Positions 45,411 to 56,690 of a stretch of DNA of 64,000 nucleotides are shown here, in pieces (positions within the stretch are counted from its first letter, which is position 1; each line of letters opens with the position of its first letter). The translations under genes and the position numbers were made by a program. Location of the stretch: NCBI GenBank assembly GCA_037074615.1, contig CM073527.1, forward strand, positions 11,806,848 through 11,870,847, read 5' to 3'. The notes below the pieces were generated by a model. The model saw only the letters and a list, made by a program, of their open reading frames with translations, ran no database searches and was not told where the DNA came from. This DNA is from Leucaena leucocephala. Its lineage: Eukaryota; Streptophyta; Magnoliopsida; Fabales; Fabaceae.

Positions 45411-46757
45411 CATCCTACTTTTAACACTTTAGAGTACATATTCGAAAGTATATTTGATTAGTTGAAGCATTACATTAGCCCAAAAATTAAAATTTTAAAA
45501 ATTACTTATCAGGTACTGTTCATTTGGTGATTTCAAGATTTATAGTCTAACTATAAAAATTCATAACTAATTGTAAAAAAATCATATGGAGGTTCTCAAA
45601 ATTTCTAATTTAAGCTCTTTCATATCTATTTAAGAAAAAAAAATATAAATATGGACATTTACCTTGCCAATTGATACAGTTAAATTGTTACTTTTACTGT
45701 TCATATAGCAAATTCTGGAAATTCCAGATTCTGACTCTTAACTTTGGAAATTTATTTCTCTCGATATACACATCCAAATGAAGTGTATTGCCTATGAATT
45801 TACAGATCTGGATGTGTAATACTTTCTTTGCTAGGTCAAACTGAAGCCATAGTCAAACTGCTTCAGGACCTACGTTTTTTCCATTTCAGTTTCCTTACTT
45901 TTACTTTCAATAATTGTTTCAGCATGCATAAACCATCTCTTTTTCCTTTTTTGCATTCATATATATCATGGGGTTATGCCATAATTACTTTATACAATTT
46001 CATCATATAAATAGACACCTTACATGGCAATTACATACATGCATAATTCATAGCCTATGCTAGGATCCCAATTACTTCACTTCCTTTCTTCCATTCTTTA
46101 GCTCTTATCCATGCATACATTTTCCTTCATGCTTGACCTAAATTGGTTGGTTATAGGAGGGTGAGATTCTAGGGAATCTCAGTAGCAAACATTATCACTT
46201 AAATATGCAAGATGGATGCTAATGCATGATATGTAATTTCATTAAACTTTCTTTAGTTAGTGACATGCCATCATGCTACATACTTTTGCATAAAAGTGCA
46301 TGGCCATGGAAAACATATTATTCACAATACATTCAACATTATCTATCATGTCACAACATCATTCAAATATCATATACATGTTAACACATGCACATATCAC
46401 ATAAAGCACATAAAGAGGTAAGTCCACTACCTTGCACTTAAGCTTTTCTCTTGATCTTTTGCACTTGCTCCCTAACTTTCCAACCATGACATCTTTCAGT
46501 CAATCACTTTCCAATATCGTCTTGGATGTTTCAAGGTCCTAAACATATTCATATTCATCACACAATTCATTAGGACTAAGAACTCCAACAATGTTCAAGA
46601 CTATCCTTGATAAATTCTTAACTCTTTACTAACATAACTTTCTCTAGTCTTCACTAATCAACTTGGCCTTTGAACCAATTGATATCTTAACTTTACCCTA
46701 CACAATTTAATCTTTTGAATCCATTTATGAGCTTAAAATCATGAAATTCTAGCTCCC
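45411..46757 (-). mobile_element. Inverted 3' half of a B-LTR
   Basis: It begins TGAAACATCCTACTTTTAAC, the reversed LTR terminus, and tracks 40597-41960 closely, including the hairpin at 46163-46180. It ends without the rest of the LTR at TGAAATTCTAG, after which a forward B-LTR starts within a few bases. The missing half and the absence of a right-hand duplication show that a deletion or rearrangement followed insertion. Confidence 0.8.
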
Positions 46758-46764
46758 TTCCATT

Positions 46765-49700
46765 AAGTATAATTATGAAAAGTTGATGGCCTAAAGTGTA
46801 ATTTTTAAAAGTTCAAGGGCGAAATGACAATTATTGAAAGTTGAGCCAAAAATGCCAAGAATCATATTAGTCCCAAATTTTTCTAGCAAATAGAGAAAAT
46901 TATTCTGACCAATTTGACGCAACACAAAATTTTGATTTGAGGTCCCAAAAAAATTATATTAATTTCTGAAAAAAAGGAAATTAATACAGTATCCTCTGGA
47001 CATTAGAATCAAATGAAATTTGGAAATAAATTCCTATAATTAATATAATAATTTATGAAATTGATAGAGTTCAAAAAGGAGTTATATAAAATTTATTATG
47101 GAATTTAGAGTGGATTAAAATACCCGATAAATATATTTCGGGGGAATTTCTCGAGAGTTGAGTCTATGAAGGTAGTAGACCATGTAGAGGGGTGAAAATG
47201 ACATCTTATAGGCCCAGTAATATTTTCAGATAAGTATGTGGGCTAGGGCTAATAAAGACTAAAAAAAAGTAAAATTATGAAAATGCCACTAAGTATGCCA
47301 TTGTGTTGTGTCATTGAGTCAGAGTTAGATGAAGGATATTTTGGTCATTTAACTAAGGTTAGACAGTGAAGGAGAGTTCCCAAAATAGTTGACCACAGTC
47401 GGGGAATACTCTGTTGATGTATGAAAAGATGATAATGCCCTTTGAGAAATTAAAGTGAAATCAGACATCGATAAAGGGTCTTGAGGAAATATAGGGAATT
47501 TTTATTAGGACCTCTCGATCTCAAAAAATTATGAGACTTTGTAGGAAATTTATTGTATATTATAATGAATTTCTAAAAATGCTAGAACCACTAAAAGAGG
47601 TGTCTAGCATTTATTTCAAAATGAGGATAATTTAAGGACATCAATATAAGGAAAGTGCCTTAGCTATTTGACCCAAGGAAGGCCTAAGGTAGCCAAATAT
47701 TTCATCCTAGGGAAGCCCAATAAGTCCAAAAAGTTATCTTGGAGCCCAAGTCCAATAATGAATAATTTATGAATTTTTGAAAAAGAAAAGAAAAAAATAA
47801 AGTGAGAATTAGGGTATGCACATGGTGGAACCCACAAGACCTCACACATGGAGTCCAAGACAAGGGGAAGAGATGATTTTTGTCATGTGATCTTATCTCA
47901 AATTGTCTAGGTGGGCAAGTTTGATGTAAGAGCAATTATGAGCCATTAGATCAAATAGTGCATAAAGTGATCTTGACAATTCATTTTCCATGAGATTTTC
48001 TATAAATACCTCCATTATTTTATGCTCAAAACCATGAAGGAGAAACCTTGGGTAACATCTTGCAAAATGAAGAGTCAAGCCAAAACAAAGAAGAATCCAA
48101 GGTCCAAAGTTCAAGTAAGCTAGAGATTAAAGGTAAGCAATATATCCTAGCTTATTTTTCTTTGATTTGGGAGCTTGAACTTAGAGTTTTCATGGAAGAA
48201 AGTTGAGTTTTATGTAAGGTGTATATGCTATCCAAAACCTTAGATGAAAGGAGAAAGAAGAAATTAAAGTTAGAGATATGTGATTGAAGCTTAAACAAGC
48301 TAGTTAAGTGATTGGTTGTTGAATCAAGTTGATATTCTTGACTTTGCCATAGTCGAACCATTTTGGTCTACACTATTTATGATAGAAGGAGATGGAATGT
48401 CAATGATCTAATGCTTCTATTGAATTCATATGATGATTTTGTGTAGGACTGTAAGTTCTGAACCTTAGAAACATTAGAATTATGAGTTATAATATTTGAA
48501 TTTATTCTCTTTTACTGTTTACTCATATGAATAGTTATTTGAATTCCATGATGTTGATGTTTCCAATGGCTTTAAAATGAAAAGTTGTGTGTGATAAAGT
48601 AGAGACACAAGATTGGAAAGCATTGGAATCAATATGAGAATTTTTAGAAGAATTATGCACATTTTTCAAATATGTCCAGAACAGTACATAGGAGCTAGAA
48701 TTTCATGATTCTAAGATCATAAATGGATTTAAAAGGTGGAATTGTGTAGGGTAAAGTTAAGACATCAATTAGTTCAAAGGCCAAGTCAATTAGTAAAGAT
48801 CAAAGTTGTGTCAGTTAAAGTAAGTTTAATGTCCAAGGAAGTTAGATTGTAATGGATAAATAATTATGTGATGTTAGGATTTGATGGTGGACTCCAAGGA
48901 GGCAGCCACATATCAAAGAGAAGCGACAAGAAAGAAGCAAGATAAAGTGAAAGAAAGTCAAGTATATGAGGTAGTAAACTTACCCTAAACTTGTATGTAT
49001 TGAATGTTATGGTTGGTTGTGCTATGGCTATGTTGAATTTTGTTGATTGTGTATATGACTGAAGCTCTATTTCTATGATTACTTTGGCCAATTGTATTTC
49101 ATATGTTACATAGAAACATGCATATTACACAATGTTAATACCTTCACAAGTAAGCACAAGTATTTACATTAATGCATGCATTGTTTAGTACTGTTTGCTA
49201 CCCCATCCATGTAATCCCAATCCCACAGGTTTATTAATGATGAAATAGGATGAAGAAGCATGAAGAGAATCTAGGGATTGGATAGTATAAATGTTATGTG
49301 AAGAATTGTTATATGTAATGTTGCTATATGACCAATATAAGTAGTAAGGGTCATGATGTAATGAAAAATAGTAAATGATGAGATAAATATATGAAATTTT
49401 ATAGAAATTTGGTTAACATGTCAAGCTTTATTTAGACACCAAGAACACCTTATTTTGATGTCTGTACAAAGGGAAAAAAATTCTAAAGTAAGGGACTATA
49501 ATCTATTTTTAGAATTTTTGATCAAATGAATAGTAATCTTTGACAATTAAACAATATTAATTGACTAAGTATTTGGTCTAGAGATTATTTTTTCCCTTAA
49601 AGCTCAAGACATTTTCATCATGTAGCTTTTTGAACCACTTCATTTAGAGTTTTCTAGAATTAATTATGATTTTTTTTAAGTTTATCGCCTAATCTAGAAA

Positions 49701-49826
49701 TACCATATGAACAGTAACTCAATAAGAGTAAAATTCCAGATTTAGCTAATGGATTTCCAAGGTCTTGTAAGTGATTCTAAATGCTACTGAATGGTCCCTA
49801 AGACGTACGAAAGTAAGGATGTCTCA
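46765..49826 (+). mobile_element. B-LTR copy 2, lacking its first 190 bp or so
   Basis: Forward sequence corresponding to 38815-39224 plus 44164-45410 and continuing to the LTR end at 49826. It shows the uninterrupted target of the Athila solo LTR. The hairpin seen in other copies is missing between TTTGCTACC and CCATCCATGTAATCC (49193-49215). No coding sequence; the minus-strand frames at 47664-47935, 48152-48361 and 48864-49091 are LTR readings. Confidence 0.82.
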
Positions 49827-49831
49827 CACCA
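49827..49831 (+). repeat. Target duplication CACCA (right)
   Basis: Partner of 38624-38628; Ath-1 reverse transcriptase sequence resumes immediately after it. Confidence 0.9.
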
Positions 49832-50080
49832 TATCTCTCAAAAGGGGATTGAGGTTGATAGAGCCAAGATTGAAATCATTTCTTCACTTCCCTATCCTAC
49901 TTATCTTAAGGATTTGAGGTCTTTCTTTGGGCATGTCGGGTTTTATCGATGCTTTGTAAAATATTTTAGTACAATTGCTTTACCTCTTTCTACACTATTA
50001 AGAAAAAGATGTTGATTTTTACTTTGATGATAAATGTAGACATGCCTTTGACTCTTTGAAATCCTTGCTTGTTTCACCTC
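49832..50080 (+). pseudogene. Ath-1 reverse transcriptase, 3' part (thumb region)
   Basis: Right after the duplication one frame reads ISQKGIEVDRAKIEIISSLP, then YPTYLKDLRSFFGHVGFYRC and FVKYFSTIALPLSTLLRK. This is the conserved connection of gypsy RT to RNase H. It continues the part that ends at 38628. Near 50012 the frame breaks, and CRHAFDSLKSLLVSPPILTA follows in another frame. Confidence 0.88.
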
Positions 50081-50560
50081 CTATTCTCACTGCACCTAAT
50101 TGGGATTTTCCTTTAAATTGTCTTATGATACTTCTAACTTTACAGTAGGTGTTATGCTTGGTCAAAGGGAGGATAAGCGATATAGAGTGATAGCCTATGT
50201 CTCCAAGACACTTGACTCTGCTCAAGTGAATTATACCACCACTGAGAATGAACTTTTTGTTATAATCTTTACTTTAGATAAGTTTAGATAGTATCTGATA
50301 AACTCTCAAGTTGTTGTTTTCATAGATCATGCAGTAGTGCATTACTTGTTTAAGAAGCCCTAGTCTAAACTAAGACTGCTGAGATGGGCTTTGGCGCTAC
50401 AGGAGTTTGACATTGAAAGCAGAGACAGAGCTGGAGTAAAGAATCATGTAGCTGACCACCTTAGTTGGTTACCTAAAGGCACTGAGGGAGTTGACTCCTC
50501 TGATCTTACTGTTGATTCCTTTCCTAATTTTGCACTTTTTGCCTTAACTGTTCAGGAGCT
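50081..50560 (+). pseudogene. RNase H domain of Ath-1
   Basis: At 50100-50291 the open stretch has LSYDTSNFTVGVMLGQREDK, then VIAYVSKTLDSAQVNYTTTE and NELFVIIFTLDKFR, a standard RT-linked RNase H pattern. After a stop it continues INSQVVVFIDHAVVHYLF, LRLLRWALALQEFDIESRDR and NHVADHLSWLP, the RNase H end in which ADHLSRL is usual. Its role is to degrade the RNA strand of the hybrid. Two or more stops interrupt it. Confidence 0.86.
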
Positions 50561-51650
50561 TTAGTACTCTAATATTGTTAATTATATTGTCACTAATCTT
50601 GTACCTCCTTCTATGTCTAAGTTTTAGGTTGATAAGCTGAAGAGGAAGGCAAGATACTATAACTAGGATTATCCAATTATTTGGAAGCAATGCAGTGACC
50701 AAACATCAGACGATGCTTATGTTTTATGTAAGTCTTGTGATAAATGTCAGAGGTATGGGAGTTTAGGTAAAAATCATGAAATGCCCTTAAGACCTATGCA
50801 TTTTTGGGAAATTTTTGATATCTGGGGCATGGATTTCATAGGTCCTTTTCCTCTGTCATTTGGGTTTTCATATATATTACTTGCAGTATACTATATGTCT
50901 AGGTGGGTAGAGGCAGTGCCAACTAGGAAAGATGATGCTTCTGCTATTGCCAAGTTCTTACACTCATATCTTTCATAGGTTCAGCATTCCAAGAGCAATC
51001 GTCAGTGACTAAGGAACGCATTTCTACAATAGGACCATAAAGTCTCTACTTGCTAAACATGGATAACAGATTGGCTAAAGTCTCTAATCGGGAAGTCAAA
51101 TAGATAATAGAAAAGATTGTGAAACCATCTCATAAAGATTAGAGTGAAAGGCTTGAGGAGGCGCTGTGGGCTTATAGGACTACCTATAAAACCCCTATAG
51201 GTATGTCTCCTTTCTGGTTGCTCTATGGTAAGTCTTGCCATCTACCTATGGAGATTGAGCATAAATCTTATTAGGCGATTAAGGCATGTGATGCAAACCT
51301 TAAATCCTCACTTGAAAATTGGACGATACAACTCCAAGAGCTTGAAGAAATGAGACTTTAGTCTTATGATAATGCCATAATCTACAAAGACAATGTAAAA
51401 ATGATTCATGACAAACATATTTGAGGAAATAATTCTAAGAAGGTGACAAGGTTCTAAAGTTCAAGGCCCAGTTGAAGTTGAAGCTTGGAAAGTTTGTCAC
51501 CAAGTGGGAGGGCCCTTTTAGAGTTACCAAGGTGTATTCTTTTGCTATGGTAGAGCTGGTAGATAAAGCAATAGGTCATGTTTCACAATCCAAAGGTTAT
51601 ATACTTAAGCACTACCATGAGAATCAAAGACCTCTCTAATTGCATGGTTA
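50561..51650 (+). pseudogene. Ty3/gypsy integrase of Ath-1, broken
   Basis: The zinc-binding end survives as CKSCDKCQRYGSLGKN (50728-50775); the His pair is lost in a deletion upstream. At 50781-50978 comes the core start LRPMHFWEIFDIWGMDFIGP FPLS, holding the first catalytic Asp (codon 50832), then YMSRWVEAVPTRKDDASAIA. Shifted frames give NAF and later KTPIGMSPF and MVELVDKAIGHVSQSKGYIL. The C-terminal part near 51450-51560 reads LKLGKFVTKWEGPFRV. Several frameshifts and stops make it inactive. Order RT, RNase H, integrase confirms Ty3/gypsy. Confidence 0.85.
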
Positions 51651-53157
51651 TTCCTTTTCACCTTTCTCCTTTACTTTCTCTTGTATTGATGGTAATATTT
51701 GTTTGATAATATAGTTAGGAGTAAGTGTAGGGGAGGAACCATCACAATAGTTTTAGATTTATTTGCTTTATGTCTTTTAACAATTTCTTAGAATAGGTTG
51801 TATTTTAAAGATTTCTTAGTTTTAAGTTAGTTTTTCTTTGAATAAATCTTCCCTTTTAGCTCATGACTCTTTAATCATTTTCCCTTCTCCCTTTGATATA
51901 TGCTTTAGTGATGCGTTAAGGACAATGCATGGTTTAAGAGTGGGGGAGGGATTGATTTTGGTAATTTGTGTTGCCATTGCTTGCATCTCCAAAATATAAA
52001 AAATTCAAAAAATTTAAACCTATTGAGGTTAATAGATTTGGGTTTTTCACTACTGTATAAGCAAATTGTTGTTGTGATTCCCACCTTCCACTTGACTTTT
52101 GCAATCATTGGGCTTTATTTTTAAATCCTTATTTCTTTATGCATGTGAACATTCGCATGTCTAGGTGAGAATATAATTTTGACTTGGGTAGTTTTTATTC
52201 TTAGTTAGCATAGTGGAGTGTCTTTGATGCGGTGTTATTAACCTTGTTTCGTAGCTTGATATTAGAGAGGAAACATCTTAGAGAAAGCCTTGTTAGAAGG
52301 ATTATTAAACCTTAATTTTCTTTACTATCTTGTGTGATTTCCACATAGTTTTGTTTAACCTCTAGAACTTGTCTAGATTCTTTTTCAAAGCTGCATTATT
52401 ACCTGAATTTATGAGCATGATTGGGGCATTCGTTTCTAAACCCTTTTACCCAAATACTAGCCATCTTGATTGACATTTGTTTACCCCTTTGAGCCCATCA
52501 CTTTTATTTCATTCTATTGATTTTGAACAAGTGCTTTGCATGAGTTATATTATGATCTTTATGATTAACTGTGCACTATTGAAGTTTCTATCTTTATCTT
52601 TTTTAGTTAGGATTCCCAATATAAAAAAGGGATACAATAAATAGAAAAGACAAGAAAGAGAATAAAATGTGTAGCAAAAAACCCAAGAAAGAAGTTTTTT
52701 TAAAAAAAAAAGAAAGAGAGAAAAAGAAAAGAAAAATTGGCAACAAGGAATAGAATTTGAAATAAGGCATTCTTTTGGTGGTTGAAGATTAAAGTTTGTT
52801 GTCATTTAATAGTCGCACTTTAGCTTACTACAAGCTATTTTTTAATACTCATGTATTAAACTTATTCTACATTTTATTCCATCCATCATTAGCCTTTCAC
52901 CAATATTACAACCCAATTAGGTCCCCTTGATCATAAATTTATGGTATGTTAGTAGTGGAGATAGTAAAATCTTTACAAGCCTATGGTAGGTACTAATCAA
53001 GGTGATTGATTGAAAATTCCCTATATTTGAGAGTTGAGTGAGACACTTATACCTATGAGAGTTCTATTATATTTTCCCTTCCTCTATCTTGCCATGTGTA
53101 TTGTGTTAATTTCTTTGCACCAAAGTATTCAATGACTGTTGATTGATTAGTACAGAG
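51651..53157 (+). other. 3' non-coding region of Ath-1
   Basis: No ORF with a known motif. At 51904-51950 it reads GTTAAGGACAATGCATGGTT then TAAGAGTGGGGGAGGG, the purine-rich signature that follows pol in Athila elements. Another purine run, GTGTAGGGGAGGAACC, is at 51727-51742. An envelope-like gene is not seen. A 3' LTR matching 33648-34247 was not found before CACTA-3 starts at 53158. The A-rich stretch at 52690-52735 is low complexity. Confidence 0.6.
51936..51950 (+). other. Purine-rich tract of Ath-1
   Basis: AGAGTGGGGGAGGG, comparable with AAGTGTGGGGGAGAT at about 60563-60577 in Ath-2. It is a candidate plus-strand primer tract, or an internal copy of one. Confidence 0.55.
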
Positions 53158-53930
53158 CACTAGTACAAATATGCTTTTTAAAGCCCTATCTTTAAACTGG
53201 TCCTTACGAAGACAGTTTAAAAAAATGACTAGTGGTATTTTTTAAATAAGATGAAATAGTTACACAGGATTAACACGTCACCAGTGTAAAATATAATTAT
53301 TACGCTAGATATTAATATTAATAGATGTAGATTAGCTGCGTCATATTATGACTTTTTAGTTTCTTGTCTATACTTTCCTGCTTCTTTTGTTTAACTTCTT
53401 CAGACCTTATAGAGAAGCTTTTAGAACAAATGAAGGGTGGTATTTTTGTAAATAAGATGAAATATTTACACCAAATTTTCATTGAACCAGTGTAAAATAT
53501 ATCTAACCGGTGTTAAATATACTTTCTATTATGACTCTTCAATTCCTATCTTTGCTTTACCTCTTCTTTTCTGTAACTTCTTCAGACCTTGTAGAGAAGC
53601 TTTTAGAACAAATGAAATATGACATTTTTGTAAATAAGATAAAATATTTACACCAGATTTACATTGAACAGGTGTAAAATATATATAACCGGTGTTAAAT
53701 ATACTTTCTATTCGGACTCTTCAGTTTCCTGTCTATGCTTTCCTACTTCTTTTATCTGTACCTTCTCATGCCGTTCATTTCACTTATTCAGTTCCCAATA
53801 TTTGTACTCATTATGATCGAAGGCCAATTGCATTCTTTTCTGAAATCGTTTATTCCTCAACCATTGGTATACCATTCATATTATCAGTACTTTTGTCTTA
53901 TTACTTTATCTTTATTTTATTTTCTTCTAT

Positions 53931-54176
53931 ATGAATGCTCAAATGGTTTTTTCCTCACGCACACCTCATTCTCTGCCTCACAAAAGAAACAGAGACGATT
54001 TCAAAGACAAACATCCTGATCCTCACCCTGTAGTTCCTTCTCCTTATCCCCTGGTTGTCCTTCTGATGGAGCACCTTGAAGAACTGATCATGCACTTTAA
54101 TGCTCTGAAGGACTCAGTGGAAGAACTGTCTGAGAAAGTTACTAGACTGAAAGACAGTTTAAGAGCTTTCTGCTAA
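53931..54176 (+). CDS. Conserved small CACTA ORF, copy 3
   Basis: Eighty-one residues beginning MNAQMVFSSRTPHSLPHKRN, then RDDFKDKHPDPHP, PLVVLLMEHLEELIMHFNAL and KDSVEELSEKVTRLKDSLRA, ending FC. The stop TAA stands where copy 1 has TCA (Ser), and translated sequence beyond it still resembles the others (HDSLYHPVDHTDSDKSQTSE), so the ancestral ORF was longer. The start aligns with copy 1 at 14950. A basic KRNRDDF motif comes before a predicted coiled coil. No family recognised. Confidence 0.55.
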   Translation: MNAQMVFSSRTPHSLPHKRNRDDFKDKHPDPHPVVPSPYPLVVLLMEHLEELIMHFNALKDSVEELSEKVTRLKDSLRAFC

Positions 54177-54524
54177 GAAGTTCGCCGCCATCAATAGCAT
54201 GATAGCTTGTATCATCCTGTTGATCATACTGACTCTGATAAATCCCAGACCTCCGAGTCTGATGAGAAGTGAAAGCCTACAACCTTTATCTGCCCCTTCT
54301 ATTTTACTTTTTTGTACTTAATGACAAAAAGAGAGAATATATTATATATTTTGATAGATATTGTGAATGGAAATTTCATACTTTTGATGTAAAGTTATTA
54401 GTAAAGATGAATGAATGAAGTTTCTTGTTCTCTGAATGAATGAAGTTTCTTATTTTGTTAACATGTTATGTTGTTCTTTTATTTTCCAAAAACAAATGCA
54501 ACAACTTGAAACTAGACATATCAA

Positions 54525-54720
54525 TGTCAGGTGTAGAATATAATGACCAGTTTAGAACAAGTTATTTCTACACTGGTCTTCCACTTCATCCGGTGTAGAG
54601 TTGTTCAATTTATATTATTTTACACCAGTGTAAAAGTGACCGATGTAGAATATATTGTACGGTTTAGAAAAAAGTTATCTCTACACCGGTGTTGTATTTT
54701 ATCCGGTGTATATTTGCTCA
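54525..54720 (+). repeat. Internal ACACCGGTGT-type repeats of CACTA-3
   Basis: CTACACTGGTCTTCC, CATCCGGTGTAGAG, TTTACACCAGTGTAAAAGTG, CTACACCGGTGTTGT and TATCCGGTGTATATT occur within 200 bp, spaced about 30-60 bp. Confidence 0.75.
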
Positions 54721-54758
54721 TGAAATAACATTTAATTTAATCGATCACTTGTTCGTGC

Positions 54759-56241
54759 TGATAAGACACATTTTGCATATGGTTTCTGTGACACTTTTGA
54801 GAGCTTTATAACAAATTTGCCATTTATTTATGCCTTAAATTGTACTTTTGGGGTAATACATGATTGTGCGTGGCAATGTGCTAATAAAAGGTTAAAATGG
54901 TAAATTAACTCTTCTAAATTGTATATATTCTGTTATTTACTAATTTGGACTTTTACAGTGAGCTTTTATTTTGGATTACAGGTATTTTGGAAGAGAGCAA
55001 AGACTAGGAAAGAAATCATAAGCTAATGAAAGTGAAACCACGCTCCTACACATTTTAGTCGCGACTAAAGAGTCTACCAGTCACAACCTTGATTCTTCTG
55101 GAATGTTCTCTATGTTCACAGGTCGCAACCAAAACATGGATCTGATTGTGACTAATATGTGAAATTATTGATGCTGCGCATTTTGAATTAGGTTATGCAG
55201 AAATAAAAGGGGAAGGAAGGTTCCCATCAAGGGATGCTGGTTTTTTGGACCTAATTTGGTTAAGAACCAGTACTTTTGTGCTCTATGATAATCTTCTCCA
55301 CCCCTGCCATCATTCTACACATCTCCACAGATTTCTCTACCTCTTCAATCCATCAACCTACCACCTTCTCACTGTTTCTTCATGACGTCTCAACTGAACA
55401 GCGATTACAGTGTAGCTGGAGTCATAAGAGGCTAAACCTTTAGCCTCTTGGTGATGAACCAGATATCTTGAGCTCATAGGCTCTAACGGGGAGTTTCTTC
55501 TGTTCTAATTTGTATCTTCTCATTTTATGACTACTGCTAGATCTAGGGTTTTCATCTTATGAGCAAGTTTTGAATATCGATTAATGTTTCATCAAATTAG
55601 ACTTTGTAATTGGATTCAGATGATTTGAACATTTGCTTTCAATAGATTATTTTAGTTTCAATTGTAAGAGAGTGTCTTATTACTAGCAGTCGTTGTCAAT
55701 TAATTCATTGCTTGAAATCTAGGGTTTTTGATTGATGACCATTCGAGGGCCTTTTCATCATCTAAATCCAATTTACACGCTAAGTGGTTTATGATAGTTC
55801 ACTAATAGTTCTTAGACCAGCTTTGATCAAAGGGGTTTAAGGAAAATTAGGGTTCTGGACTCAATCGATCGATTGAGATTTTTTTTGAGACTTAGTGATT
55901 TCCAAACTCTAATTTTAAATATGATAGTAAGGATAGATACGTTTTCATCATCAAGAGTCTTTCATAGCATATTTCTCAACTCAACCAACTCATTTTCATC
56001 ATAAACAAAAATCCAAAAACATATCTACTTTTTTGCACCCTAATTTTATTGCATCAATCACTAAAACCCAAAAACCATTTTACCCCTGCTCAAGTTTTTC
56101 ATTGATTTTGACATTCAATCTACTAAGTTTCAACATAAAAGGCTCCTCAAGAATAACAATAGGGTTGTGCCTTATCTATATTATATTGGGTGCAATAATT
56201 TTATTTTTGGTGGATCAGACCACGACAATCTGACCTCATCA
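54759..56241 (+). mobile_element. 5' LTR of Ath-2
   Basis: It runs from TGATAAGACACATTTTGC to CAATCTGACCTCATCA, 1483 bp, and is followed after one base by a clear primer-binding site. It aligns along its whole length with the solo LTR at 39225-44158. The left flank is CGTGC (54754-54758); the 3' partner is beyond the window or destroyed. It carries AGTCGCGACT at 55057 and GGTCGCAACC at 55121. Confidence 0.9.
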
Positions 56242-56242
56242 A

Positions 56243-56263
56243 TGGCGCCATCGCCGGGGAGCC
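56243..56263 (+). other. Primer-binding site of Ath-2
   Basis: TGGCGCCATCGCCGGGGA, then GCC, is complementary to the 3' end of plant tRNA-Asp with two or three mismatches, the site used by Athila elements. Confidence 0.85.
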
Positions 56264-56399
56264 AAGTAATTGGTTCCTTAGTAATTGATTGTCAATTTCA
56301 TTAGCAACCTAAGTCATCTTTCTTGCTTTTGTTTGCATTTTAGTTTTTAGTAGTTTTTAATTTGCATTGCATTGTATTCTACACTTTTCTAAGTATTCT

Positions 56400-56660
56400 G
56401 CAAAATCAGTCTTTGTGACTATGAGTCACGACCTAAACTTACCTCCATCACGACTATTACTCTATATGATGTCAGGTCGTGACCAAACACCACTTGTGTC
56501 ATGATCTGATTGCTCCCCTCTGAAATTTGACTACTCTGCGAGAACCAGTCATGACATTTGATACCTTCAGTCGTGACCACTTTTCTCTATGATATTATGT
56601 TGCGACTAACTAAAAATTTCTTGCTATACAACTTTCGTGACTGACTGTGACTGATTGCAT
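56400..56660 (+). repeat. GTCGTGAC-type palindromes in the Ath-2 leader
   Basis: AGTCACGACC (56424), CATCACGACT (56447), GGTCGTGACC (56475), AGTCATGACA (56547), AGTCGTGACC (56569) and further TGCGACT and TCGTGACT forms lie between the primer-binding site and gag, irregularly spaced. Confidence 0.85.
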
Positions 56661-56690
56661 TTTTTATTCTCTATTTGTTTTTCATTGCAT

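Larger units (their letters stand above)
38629..49826 (+). mobile_element. Nested B-type insertion inside the Ath-1 RT
   Basis: It starts TGTCATATCTTATCTTTTCC, a B-LTR start, and ends AAGTAAGGATGTCTCA, a B-LTR end, with CACCA on both sides. It contains a forward B-LTR 5' part (38629-39224 and 44164-45410), an inverted B-LTR 3' half (45411-46757) and a forward B-LTR nearly complete except for about its first 190 bp (46765-49826). No internal coding domain is left. It was later entered by an Athila solo LTR. The pieces fit either two LTRs of one element whose interior was lost, or a solo LTR altered by a second inverted insertion plus deletion. Confidence 0.85.
53158..54758 (+). mobile_element. 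CACTA-3 transposon, 5' part
   Basis: It starts CACTAGTACAAATATGC then TTTTTAAAGCCC and aligns with CACTA-2 from 29876 to about 31270. The leader unit (GACCTTRTAGAGAAGCTTTT, then ATTTACACCA) is present in tandem at 53400-53520 and 53580-53700, one more copy than in CACTA-2. It carries the small ORF and the internal palindromes. It is cut by the Ath-2 LTR at 54759 before the transposase begins. Confidence 0.8.

Noticed and set aside
51053..51241. 62-codon minus-strand ORF
   Set aside because: It is antisense to broken integrase sequence of Ath-1.
52545..52805. Hydrophobic 86-codon minus-strand ORF as an envelope-like gene of Ath-1
   Set aside because: It is on the wrong strand and derives from the A-rich stretch at 52690-52735.
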